Shown here: positions 47,484 through 58,690 of the stretch, in pieces
How the letters are laid out: each line of letters opens with the position of its first letter
How positions within the stretch are numbered: position 1 is the first letter of the stretch
Origin: Aristolochia californica
Lineage: Eukaryota > Streptophyta > Magnoliopsida > Piperales > Aristolochiaceae
Direction: 5' to 3'
NCBI GenBank assembly: GCA_029961685.1
Contig: JARWKL010000016.1
Coordinates: 13,584,157 to 13,648,156 of the forward strand
DNA length: 64,000 nt
Program-made: the position numbers and the translations under genes
The notes under the pieces: generated by a model
The model's input: the letters and a program-made list of their open reading frames with translations, nothing else
The model's database searches: none
Told to the model about the DNA's origin: nothing

Positions 47484-50400
47484 CCCTCAAGTTGGAGAAT
47501 GAATGTCAAGAACTCCCAATTTGTGCATCATAGTTGAGAAAACTTTCTTTCCCAATGGCTTGGTGAACACATCAGCAAGCTGATTTGTCGAAACAACATA
47601 TTTGGTTACAACTGAACTTTTTTGTATTTTGTCACAAATAAAATGATAATCCATCTATATATGTCTGGTTCTTTAATGGAAAACGAGATTGGCTACTATA
47701 TGTAAGGCACCTGTATTATCACAATATAATAATGTTAGCTTCAAATGTAATATTCTCAGCTCTGTCAATAATGAGCATAACTAGGATAATTCACAGCATG
47801 TACTTGCCATGGCTTTATATTCGGCTTCTGTTGAGGAGAGATGATTTTCTGCCTCTTTGTCCGCCAGTAAATAAGATTAGATAAAAAAAAACACAATAAT
47901 CCGTAGTGGATCTACGAGATATTGGACAACCAACCCAATCCAAATAATAAAAAAAAACCTCGCAAGGATAAATCATTCTAAGAAGCGAAAAATAAACCTT
48001 GCCCTGGACTGCTTTTCAAATAACGCAACACACGCAAGACATCTTCCATGTGTGGTTTGTGTAGTGCATGCATGAATCTGCTTAACACATGGAACGGATA
48101 GTTGATATATGGCCGGGTAATAGTAAAATAAATTAGGCGTCTAACAAGTCACCTAACTGAGATGGATCTTTAAACAATTCACCTGAATCTGAAAGCTTTG
48201 TGTTTTGCTCCATGGAAAAGTTCACATGTTTAGAACACAAAAATCCACCATCTTTTAAAATTTCCAAAGTATTTTTCGTTGTGAGATGGAAATACCTTTA
48301 ATTGATCGAGAAACTTCGAGGCCCTGAAAATACTTCAAATCACCCAATTCTTTAATCCAAAAATGATTATGCAAAAATTTCTTGAGAGCTAATATGACAT
48401 TGACATCATTACCCGTAATAAGAATGTCATCAACATATATCAACAAAACTGTAAAAGATTTGTCTTTCCCATATGTGAATAACGAGTAATCTACTTTGGA
48501 TTGAACAAACCTAGCAACTCGGATAATTATAGAGAACTTGGCAAACCATTGTCGGAAAGCTTGCTTTAAGCCATTTAACTTGTGAAGGCGACACACAAGA
48601 TTCTCCCCTTGTTACTGAAGACCAGGAGGTGGAGACATATAAATTTCTTTATGGAGATCACCATAAAGAAAAGTATTGTTGACATCAAGTTGGTGAAGAA
48701 AGCGATTGTGGGCGACTGCTACAGCCAATAAACAGCGAACAATAATCATTTTAGCAGTGGGAGAAAATTTGTCATGATAATCTATACCTTCCATCTGTGT
48801 GTAACCTTTCACAACCAAATGAGCTTTGAATGCTCATTAGTACCATCTGAGTGCCGTTTGATTTTATAAACCCAACGACAACCAATAGGTTTCTTACCAA
48901 TAGGAAGAGAAGTGATGGATTAAGTGTGGTTAGTTTCTGAAGCGGCCAATTCAGATTGCATTGCTTCTTGCCAATGAGAATGATAAGCTGTTTTGGTATA
49001 AGATGAAGGCTCAATATCTCGACTGACCACAACAGTAAAAAAGCAATGATGTGGTGAGTAACGATGATAAGAAACAAAATTGCTAAGTGGATAGCACGTA
49101 CCTTTTTGTGGACCCAATGGCAAGGGCGACAAATGGTCGGGAGACATCACTTGGTTGCAGACATAGTCAAGTAAAGTCGTGGGAGGGTTATGAGGTTGTT
49201 AAGAATGGCGTAAAGATTTTCGGGAGGAGGACTAGCAGATGATGGTTGAGGAGAAACTGGAGTTGGTGGTAAGGGTTGTTGGACAAGAGAAACTGCTTCC
49301 GGTGATGAGGGTTGTTGGACTAGTGGGGAACGACCAGGTACAAAAAGAGGAATCACCAGGGCTGAATTTGAGGAAGTGGATGAAATGGACTCATAAGAAA
49401 AAATAGTTCCATGACTAGTGAATATTTGATGAGAGGCAAGGTCATATAATTTGTAAGCTTCCTGAGCAACTGGATAACCAAGAAAAATACAATGTTTGGC
49501 TTGAGGAATGAATTTATGGGGGACGTACACATCAGTAGTATATGCAAAACACCCAAAAACTCGAAGATGAGAATAAGAAGGAGATTTGCTATAAAGTTGT
49601 TCAAAAGAAGTTTGGCGAGAAAGAGTGGTGTAGGCAAACGATTAATTATGTGAATAATAGTAAAAACATATTCTACCAAAAAATGTAAAGGGGTATGGGC
49701 TTGAAAACTAACAACTTGAGCTCACTCAAGAATATGGTGGTGCTTGCACTCAACAACCCCATTTTTTTGGGGAGTATAGACACAAGAATGTTGATAAGTG
49801 GTCCCTTTTTGTTTAAAAAAAAATTGCATAGAGAAAAATTCTCCACCATTATCAACCCAAATGTTGGTTATAGAACCATTGAATTGTGTTTGGACAAATG
49901 AAAAAAATTGACAAGTAAATATTGTGTCTCACTTGTGTGATACATAAAAAATACCCATGTGAATCTAGAATAATCATCTACAATAGTCAAAAAATATTTC
50001 GCACCAGAAAGAGGTATAGGGGTCCCAAATGTTACAATGGATTAATTCAAAAGGTCTAACAAACAAAATTGAACTAACAGAAAATGGAAGTCGACTTTGT
50101 TTTGCAAATACACAAACATCACAAGCATTATGAAACTGGAAAAGAAAATTTAACAAATGTCTTACCATAAAATTTAATCTAGAGGAAGATAAATGCCCCA
50201 ATAGGAGATGCCACAAAACCGTGGAGCAGGTGACCTGAGGGCTGGGTGAACAACATGAAGTGGCAATTGCAGATGGAGTTGGAGGTATTGGTTTCTCTGA
50301 TGTTAACGCAACCAAGTAATAAAGTCCGTTTCGTTGTTCACCCAAACCAACCGTCGTCCTCATCAGTATCTCGACTCACAGACATTAAATCCACCTTAAA

Positions 50401-51670
50401 AGATGTCATACCAAACACATTTTTTAAATTACCAGCAGAAGTCAAAGGTAAATTCCCAATGGAAGTAATCAGAGACCGATCTCCACTTGTCATAACAACT
50501 GGTGGCAAAAGGGTGTTCTTACTGTTGTTGACAAGCAAGTTGGAGATGAAGAAATGTGGTCTGTGGCACCACTATCAATAATGAATTGATGGAGTCGCAA
50601 TAATTTTTGTAAGAAACCTGAGGACAACAACAACACTAGTTTTAGGATTGATGGATTGTGTTGTCCCTTTTCCTTGCATGATAGATAAGATTTGCTGGAT
50701 TTGCAAATCAGAGAGGCTATTTGTCACTTACAGAAGACTGATGACTATTGTTGCATTTAAAATGAGTACTCACTTGATTAGGCCTTTTTGAAGCATGTTT
50801 AGGGTGGTCTGGTGGATACCTATTCAACTTCCAGTATGTTTCTCGGACATGATGGTCACAGTTACAATAAGAACAGTGCAAACGTTTTCAATTAGAAGTG
50901 TGAGAAGAAGAACCGTGTCCACATCGAACAACCAAAACTATCCATTCAGCCCTTCGAACAACCTTGGCTGAGTTCTCCGTCGTCTCACATGCAGTCCCTA
51001 GGCTTCACTGCTTCTCTTCTTGTATTATGGAAGAGTAAGTTTTGGCAACATCAGGAAGTGGACTCATCAATAGAATTTGCCCTCGGATTACACTATAGGA
51101 CTCATTGACTCCCATGAAAAATTACATTAGGCTGTGTCCCTTATGGTTTGCCCAACAAGAGCAAACGGTGTTACTATGGGATCCTAGTTCATCCCCTAAT
51201 CGTTTAAGCCTTGTGTAATAAGCCACACCAATCATTTAATCATGAGCAAGACAAACAATGTCCCTCTCAATCTGAAAAATACGACGGGCATTGCTTTGAG
51301 AAAAATGATCTCGAAGGTCTTCCCATACCTCTTGAGCGGTGGTAAAAAAATGACCCTGTCTACAAGGTCCGGTGTGAGTGAATTGAACATCCAAGAGGAT
51401 CATATTGTTGCATTTTTTCCACGAAGCATAGTCATCTGGTTTGGTTGTGGCAGGCGGTATTATGGTGGTCCCATTTATGAACCTGAAATTGGATTTTGCG
51501 TTAAAAGAATTCATCATGGTTCAACACCATGTCGAATCATTATCCCAATTGAGAGGCTTGGAAACAAGCACCATTCCTGGATAATTGGAATGGTAAATAA
51601 AATATGGGTTGGTAGCATAAAGCTTGCTTCAATTCAAAGGTTACTTGTTCAACATGATGATGGGAAACAA
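47484..51670 (-). pseudogene. Copia G gag-pol, degenerate
   Basis: Minus strand, right to left. Gag N-terminus at 51640-51236 (LVSKPLNWDN, FINGT, WKKCNNMI). A zinc knuckle near 50870 with CSYCNC but later ligands changed. An intact-looking protease motif IIDSGATDH near 50565. Gag-pre-integrase at 50363-49974 (LWHLLLGHLS, CDVCVFAK). Integrase pieces to 49147. Reverse transcriptase at 48820-48255 ([28 protein letters not shown]). RNase H, ending NQLADVFTKPLGKK near 47560 and stopping beside the purine tract. Several frameshifts and stops separate these, so it is inactive. Confidence 0.88.
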
Positions 51671-52037
51671 TGATAAAAGGAGGGCAAGAAATAATTTGCC
51701 TCTAGTGGCGTTGGCTTCCGAACAACTTGGGATAGCAGAAAACCAGCGTCTAAGTTAACTAAAAAAAAAACTGGCGGACTTGGCTAAGTCAACTCAACGC
51801 TTTAAATCAGCTCTTGAAATCAATTGGTACGATTCGGCACTTAAATCAAGTGGTGGACCCAGTCCCATAAATAAATCAGTGCCTAACTTGGCGCTTTAAT
51901 TCCTGGTCTTCGTCTACCTCTCACCTCTGGTTTCTGAACAGAGTGAGACCCAAAAAAAACAAGCGGCACATCATCTTCCTCTCTTCGTCCAGCGAAAGGG
52001 CTGCAATTTCTTCTTCCTTCGACCAAGGGGAAGATTC
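51671..52037. other. Probable 5' leader of copia G
   Basis: Non-coding sequence between the copia G gag and the next element. Its right end (GGGGAAGATTC) joins smoothly to the bases after 63961 if the intervening element is removed. No primer-binding site or LTR was found in it. Confidence 0.4.
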
Positions 52038-52171
52038 TGTTGGTGTGAGCTTTCTTCTAGAGGAAGAAGTGATTATATGAAGTCAATGAAGTTTTTCTCG
52101 AGCTATCTGCCAGAGGAAGAAGTGATTATATGAAGTCAATGAATTTTTTTCTTATTTCCATAAATTCAACA
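52038..52171 (+). repeat. 5' LTR of the host-gene-carrying element, with primer-binding site
   Basis: 134 bp, TGTTGGTGTGAGC to TTCAACA, with a direct duplication of about 50 bp that includes GAGGAAGAAGTG. Compared with 63699-63961 its middle is deleted. The initiator tRNA-Met primer site starts at 52172. Confidence 0.75.
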
Positions 52172-52530
52172 TGGTATCAGAGCAGGTTCTGTGAGTTGAC
52201 TCGGTCAACCTATAGAGATAATGTGATCCTTTTCTGATCTATTATCTCTAGTAGTTTAGGTTTGTATCTATCTTTTTTTCCACTTTTCTAGAAATTCCCT
52301 TTCTTTCTCCCTACGTCGTGCTTCCTATTGCGGACCTGATTTCGGAAGCTCCCGCCGTTTAGTCAACATCAAATGCTGCATTGTCGATGCTTAATCTGTT
52401 CAACATCTCCGACCACAAGAAAGACGTCCGCCATTACAGTAGTTGCTTCACTCCATACTGAGCGGCTACGAGCTCTTCTGAAAAGGAAATCGGTCGAAGA
52501 TTCTAGTGCCTTTGTTGCGAGTTGTGAATC

Positions 52531-52876
52531 ATGATCTCGTACTCTTTGGCAACTGAACAGTTTGACGAGAAGGATGAGCTGGATCTGGAGATTGGAGCAA
52601 TGTTGTTGCGGATATTCATAGCGATCCTTCTGCCGTTTGTTGGCACCAGGGTGGTGTTTTTGGTGTACTTGTGTTTGATATGGTACACAGTAAGCAGAGC
52701 GTCACCGCTGCCAGTGAAGGAGTGGCTAGTTGTGGAGTTGGAGAAGCTACTAGTGTAGGAGGGGACAAAGATAGAGGAGGCCGAGTGCACAATCTGCTTG
52801 GATGCGACAAGCAAGGACAGACGGCTCGCTTTTTGCCATCATGTAAACCACTTTTGCCGAAGATTGGAGACAAACG
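52531..52876 (+). pseudogene. RING-H2 finger protein fragment (captured)
   Basis: From the ATG at 52531 one frame reads an acidic start, a hydrophobic segment of about 27 residues (LLRIFIAILLPF, VVFLVYLCLIWY) that looks membrane-spanning, a linker (VKEWLVVELEKLL), one TAG stop at 52756-52758, and then AECTICLD followed by CHHVNHFC. This is the first half of a RING-H2 domain (CxxC ... CxH ... H ... C); one residue is missing between the last His and Cys. RING-H2 proteins are E3 ubiquitin ligases, often membrane-anchored. The frame is cut at 52876 by the copia insertion and does not resume after 62373. About 270 bp of leader-like sequence precede the ATG. Confidence 0.7.
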
Positions 52877-53082
52877 TGTTGGCATGAGTTCCTCTAGAAG
52901 AGGACTTCTTCCTCTAGAATGGTCTTCTAGATCCGTAAAATAGAGGAAGAAGTCTTATGTACCTACGGCCTCAGAGATGATATGAGAGACTGGTTAGAAG
53001 TACCTGTAATCTGTGTATATAAATAGAGATGTAATTGTATGAAATAAGAAGAAAGAAAAGATAAAATTTACAAGGTTTTATA
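52877..53082 (+). repeat. 5' LTR of copia E
   Basis: 206 bp from TGTTGGCATG to AGGTTTTATA, with TATATAAATAGAG near 53017. The end is not the usual CA but is shared by both LTRs. Confidence 0.88.
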
Positions 53083-53572
53083 TGGTATCAAAGTGGGTCT
53101 GAACCAGAGATCAGATTTAGCAACGACGCAGGGAGAAAAATCCGACTACGGAGATTCCTGTGCCTGTTGCTTCTTCGGCGTGAACGAATTGTTGAGAATG
53201 GAGGCTTAAGCTTGGAGTCAGAGACTTCTCCCACAGCTGATGGCACTTGCAGGGATGATGATCTGTGTAGCGAAATATCTCTTGTCCCATGCAGCTCAGA
53301 GGCTGCGTCACGAGGACGATGAACCTTCAAAATTAAATCCCGCTTCCCCACTATCGACATCGCTCGCGGGAACGATGACTTACGCAGCGAGAGATCTCTC
53401 ATTCTGCGCAGCTCAGAGGCATAGTCCCAGGGACGATGAACCTATGAAATTAAACCCGCCCAAAATTAGGGAGCGGGATTTAATTTCGAAGCCCAACGAC
53501 TCAGACCGAACCAGGTTCAGACTGAACCAGACTCGGACTGGATTGGACTAGGGCTTGACTCAGACGAGACTC
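53083..53572 (+). other. Leader of copia E
   Basis: Primer-binding site, then non-coding sequence with a diverged direct duplication of about 114 bp (TAGCGAAATATCTC near 53268 and CAGCGAGAGATCTC near 53382) and, from about 53500, degenerate short repeats of AGACTCGGAC type. The chromovirus is inserted in these. Confidence 0.7.
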
Positions 53573-53946
53573 TGTTATGGACTCCATAGCATCAAGAGTG
53601 GCTAACCGGAGAAGAGAAGAGATGGAATAACTTGTATTTCAGTACCTTAGGGGTTTAATTGTAATTTGAAGTTCCATAAGGGTCTAATTGTAATTATAGA
53701 ACCTTTGATGTTTTCCTTGACCTATTTAGGGCGTCAAGTGATGGAATGAAAACAAGCATTGATCATTAGTCTAAATGAGATCAGGTTCTCTCTCTAAAGA
53801 GGTCTAAGGTTGGAGCTCCTTCAAAGGCTCACGTCCCTTCATCATTGGGCATTCCAAGAACCCCAAATCCTTCCCTTCTTCATCATTCAATCTGGAATCT
53901 AGAGGAGATCGCCGGGTGACTCGATCTATGGTTAGAGAGTCTAACA
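53573..53946 (+). repeat. 5' LTR of chromovirus copy 3
   Basis: TGTTATGG to TCTAACA. It contains the probable gag start codon at 53928, 19 bp before its end. Confidence 0.95.
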
Positions 53947-56900
53947 TCGTGGTATCAGACAGGACCACCCTTGGTGATTCCTCTTCCCCTGCAAAAATTC
54001 AAAATTTTGTGGAAGAAAACCATGCTGATCTACAATCTCAAATCAATGGCCTGGAGGGAAAATTCCAGATGTTGCTGTCACGCATGGAGGAAGGCTTTAT
54101 CCAGCTTTCAGTCCAGATGGCATCCTCCTCACGCCCAGCAGATCATCTCAACCCTCATCCAACGCCTCCACCTCCTCCCCTGCGCCAAACACCTCCACCT
54201 CGTGGGGGCCTCAATCCAGCACCCCCTACCGTGCCAAGGTACACAAAGCTTGATTTTCCAACGTATGATGGGTCCTCCGACCCTTTAATGTAGTTGCACA
54301 GGTGTGATCATTTCTTTTCCAATCAAGGAACTCTGCCCGAAGGCAAGGTTCAATTAGCCGCCTTCCACATGCTCGATGAAGCGCTTATGTGGTTTCATCA
54401 ATTCAAAAACGAGTTTGTGGTCTATGATTGGGAATTTTTCAAAGAAAATTGTATGCTACGGTTTGGTCCTCCGCTTCGTAGCAACCCAGTTGGGGATTTG
54501 GTCAATCTAAAACAGCTTGGCACTATAGAACAATATCAAAAATTGTTTCAAGAAAAACTTGCTCGTGCAAGTCATTTGGTCCGACCTGAACTTTATGTCA
54601 ATTTGTTCACGGTTGGCCTGTAGAACCCCTTCGCCTAGAAGTGGAATTGGAAGCCCCCACCTCCCTAGCCCACGCCATGAATTTCGCAAGAGCATTGGAC
54701 ACCAAACAACGCCTCTTCTGTGAGTCCTTAAACAAACGTCCCCCTTGGCAGCCTCGCCCACAACCCCATGGTCCTTATTCCACTCACCCCAGGCCTCCTC
54801 CCAACCACCCCTCACCACCACCACCACCAGCCTTTACACCCCCACCGGGATTTATCAAACGTCTGACAAAAGCAGAAATTGATCAGAGAAGGGTTCAGGG
54901 CCTATGTTTCAATTGTGATGAAAAATTCGTCAAGGGCCATCAATGCAAAAGACTGTTTTGGGTAGAAATAGAAGACCCCTCAGAGGATGACTTTCAGGAG
55001 GATATGGACCAAACCGAGGAGGAAACACCAGAAATCTCCCTCCATGACATGACAGGCCTGCAGAGCACCAATACCATGCAGGTCCATGCCACCATGAACC
55101 ATCATCTCCTGCTTGCACTCGTGGACTCAGGCAGCACACATAATTTTATAAGCAGCCAGGCAGCACAACAGTTGGGGTTATCACTACAGCAGAAATCAGG
55201 AATATCAGTCTCAGTGGCTAATAGTGACAAGGTCACCACTGTGGGTTTCAGTTCAGCAGTGCCCTTTACTATTGAAGGTCACTCCTTTGTAGCAGATTTT
55301 TTGGTCATACCGCTGGCTGGATTTGACCTCGTATAGGGCATTAAATGGCTACAGCGATTGGGTCCGATCTTATGGGATTTCCAATCCCTTACCATGAGTT
55401 TTAAACAGGACACCCATCCGATCACCCTCCAGGGCAATAGCGCCCAGCGGCCATGCAGCCTCCAAACACTTTCGTTGGATCCTTCAAAAGGGGATAACTT
55501 AGCTTCATTGTTAGCAGAATATGCTGATTTATTTCAGGACCCTGCCGACCTTCCTCCTATACGAGAGTGTGATCACAGAATTCATTTGAAAATGGGCACC
55601 GAACCAGTGGTAGTGCGTCCCTACCGATATCCCCATGTGCAAAAAGATGAGATAGAAAGACAATGTCAATAAATGCTCCAACAAGGTATTATTCAGCCTA
55701 GTCATTCTCCTTTTTTTTCCCCGGTATTGCTGGTAAAGAAATCTGATAAATCTTGGCGCTTTTGTGTGGATTACCGTGAACTCAATGCTTGCACCATCAA
55801 AGATAAATTTCCGATTCCAGTGGTCGATGAATTATTGGATGAGCTACACGACTCTCAATTATTTACAAAGTTGGACTTGAAATCTGGCTACCATCAGATT
55901 CGGGTTTATTTGGAGGATATCGAAAAAACTGCCTTCCGCACCCACCATGGTCACTACGAGTTCTTGGTGATGCCATTTGGGCTATCCAATGCCCCGTCCA
56001 CCTTTCAAGCGCTTATAAACTAGGTATTTCGCCCTTTCTTACGAAAGCATGTCTTAGTTTTATTTTGACGATATACTGGTCTATAGCAAAACTTGGGAAG
56101 CACATTTGCACCAATTGAGACATGTTTTCACAATTCTCCGAGCACACCATTTATTTCTCAATCATGCCAAATGTGACTTTGCCACATCCGAAGTAGCTTA
56201 TTTGGGGCATGTGATCTCGGCATCTGGGGTGAAACCAGATTTCAGCAAGATACAATCGGTTATGGATTGGCCCACACCTCACTCCGTTACAGCTTTGAAA
56301 GGGTTCCTTGGTTTCGCAGGGTATTATAGAAAATTTATCAAAGAATATTGTCACCTGGCAGCGCCATTGCACAATTTACTAAAGAAGCATGCCTTTTAGT
56401 GGTCTCAGTTGGCAGACTCCTCGTTTAACAACTTAAAACAGGCATTAGCGTCAGCATCAGTTCTCCAATTGCCCAACTTTGCCAAAAATTTCATCATCGA
56501 ATGCGATGCATCCGGGGGAGGGATAGGTGCCATCTTGCAGCAACAGGGTCACCCCATTGCCTATTTCAGCCGCCATCTCGCTCCTCACCATCACAAGTTA
56601 GCCACTTATGAATGGGAACTCATCGGTTTGGCCAAAGCCATGCAGCATTGGCGGCCATATTTGTGGGGCAAACCTTTTGTGATCCGGACAGACCACTGTA
56701 GCCTCAAATACTTATTGGAGCAGCGCCTTACTACATCCCCACAACAACATTGGCTCAGCAAATTAATGGGATTCGATTTTCAGGTGGAATACAAACTGGG
56801 TTATCTCAATCGGGCAGCAGACGCCTTGTCCCGCAGAGAACTAGGGGATTCACACTTGCACGCACTGAGCCACCCCAAGTCCCCTTTGCTGGACACAATT

Positions 56901-58370
56901 CGTCAGGATACTAGCCATCATCCAAATCTCCTTGAATTACAAGCTCAAATCGAAAACCATTCCAAGGACAAGAACTGGACACTACAGGACGATCTCATTC
57001 TATATAAAGGACGCATATATCTTCATCCTTCGTCGGTACTCCTTCCTGCCATTATTGCCTCCTTTCATGATAGTACACATGAGGGCCAGCAGAAGACATA
57101 CTTCCGCCTCAGTCGGGAGTTTTATTGGAGAGGTATGAAGCGGCTCATTGCTGAATATGTTGCATCGTGCCAGGTCTGTCAGAGGAATAAGTCTGAATCC
57201 TTACAACCCGCCGGCTTGCTACTGCCACTTCAACTTCCTTCACAGGTATGGGCAGATCTCGCAATGGATTTTATTGATGGTCTTCCTCCTTCTGCAGGGA
57301 AATCTATTATTCTTGTTGTGGTAGACCGGTTCTCGAAATATGCCCACTTTATGGCCCTCAGCCATCCGTATACAGCAACACAAGTCGCTCAGCTCTTCAT
57401 GGATAATATTGTCTGTCTCCATGGCCTTCCAGAGACCATCACCAGCGACCGTGATGCTATCTTCACCAGTAAATTCTGGGGGGAACTATTTAAGCTCCAT
57501 GGCTCTAAGTTAGCTTTTTCTTCAGCATACCACCCTCAAACAGACGGCCAGACAGAGGTGGTTAACCGCACATTGGCGATGTATTTGCGGTGCTTTGTGG
57601 GGGACACACCCCGACAGTGGGTTTGTTGGTTTGTATGGGCGGAGTATTGTTATAATACCTCATACCACACCGCACTGGGTACTACCCCTTTTCGAGTTGT
57701 TTATGGACGCGAACCTCCGCGCGTACTTTCTTATGAACCGGGGTCTTCTCGGGTAGCGGCATTGGACCAAGCATTAGCCGACAGAGATGCAATGCTTGCG
57801 CAAGTCCACCTTCAGTTACAACGTTCACAAGCAACTATGAAGTATACTTATGACAAAGGACATCGTCCCCTTTCCTTTGCACCTGGAGAATTTGTTTGGC
57901 TCAAACTTCAACCATACCGCCAACTATCTCTTGCCGCCATCAAACGCCATAAGCTTTCTCCAAAATTTTATGGGCCATTCCAGGTCATGCAGTGTATTGG
58001 CACTGTGGCGTATCATTTGAAACTACCACCAGACGCCAAGCTCCATGACGTCTTCCACGTCTCCCTTCTCAAGCCGTTCAAGGGAGACTCACCACTGCTG
58101 CATACCCCTCTGTCCCCTCTCAAAGATGGCACGTCCATGCCCACGCCCGCTCAGATCCTTCAAGCCAGGCGAGTGAACAACGCTTGGGAAGTGCTGGTTC
58201 GGTGGACTGACAAGGAATTGATAGAAGCCTCTTGGGAGACACTCGAGTCCTTCCAGACTCTATTCCCCACTTTTGAGCTTGAGGACAAGCTCTTTCTTCA
58301 GGAGGGGGGTGATGTTATGGACTCCATAGCATCAAGAGTGGCTAACCGGAGAAGAGAAGAGATGGAATAA
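53928..58370 (+). pseudogene. Ty3/gypsy gag-pol polyprotein of copy 3, broken
   Basis: The ATG at 53928 lies in the LTR and the frame passes through the primer-binding site (NIVVSDRTTLGDSSSP). Gag is stopped by TAG at 54291, resumes, and is shifted near 54620-54640. A zinc-knuckle-like CFNC...GHQC (about 54905) and protease ALVDSGSTHNFIS (about 55118) follow. Further stops are TAG 55334, TAA 55670, TAG 56021 and TAG 56397, plus a frameshift near 56060 at the FFDDI site. From 56409 to TAA 58368-58370 the frame is open: RNase H, integrase (HHCC finger; [23 protein letters not shown] all present) and chromodomain-like tail. The last 19 codons are in the 3' LTR. Confidence 0.95.
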
Positions 58371-58685
58371 CTTGTATTTCAGTACCTTAGGGGTTTAATT
58401 GTAATTTGAAGTTTCATAAGGGTCTAATTGTAATTATAGAACCTTTGATGTTTTCTTTGACCTATTTAGGGCGTCAAGTGATGGAATGAAAACAAGCATT
58501 GATCATTAGTCTAAATGAGATCAGGTTCTCTCTCTAAAGAGGCCTAAGGTTGGAGCTCCTTCAAAGGCTCACGCCCTTCATCATTGGGCGTTCCAAGAAC
58601 CCCAAATCCTTCCCTTCTTCGTCATTCAATCTGGAAGCTAGAGGAGATCGTCGGGTGACTTGATCCATGGCTAGAGAGCCTAACA
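58313..58685 (+). repeat. 3' LTR of chromovirus copy 3
   Basis: 373 bp, TGTTATGG to CCTAACA, about 97% like the 5' LTR. The polyprotein stop codon lies 55-58 bp inside. Confidence 0.95.
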
Positions 58686-58690
58686 GACTC

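Larger units (their letters stand above)
47360..51670 (-). mobile_element. Ty1/copia retrotransposon, minus strand, visible 3' part (copia G)
   Basis: The 3' LTR boundary is at 47479: on the minus strand the purine tract TTGAGGGGGAG is followed by TGTTGAGAAGATTG, and a TATAAATAG box lies near 47435. Reading leftward on the minus strand from 51670: gag, zinc knuckle, protease, integrase, reverse transcriptase, RNase H, then the LTR. The left end of the LTR is not clear. No 5' LTR occurs before 52038, where another element begins; the sequence on either side of that element (about 51720-52037 and after 63961) may be the continuing 5' leader, putting the 5' LTR beyond the window. Confidence 0.85.
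53573..58685 (+). mobile_element. Ty3/gypsy chromovirus, copy 3, complete with both LTRs
   Basis: 5113 bp. LTRs of 374 and 373 bp with about 11 substitutions and one indel between them, nearly all transitions. Perfect target-site duplication GACTC at 53568-53572 and 58686-58690. The primer-binding site TGGTATCAGAC begins at 53950, three bases after the LTR. A GGAGGGGGGTGA purine tract ends at 58312. The coding frame is broken in several places, so this copy could move only with proteins from elsewhere. Confidence 0.97.

Noticed and set aside
58686..58690. Possibility that copia pol after 58685 is a separate element next to the chromovirus
   Set aside because: The perfect GACTC duplication and the matching leader repeats on both sides show that it is the right part of copia E.
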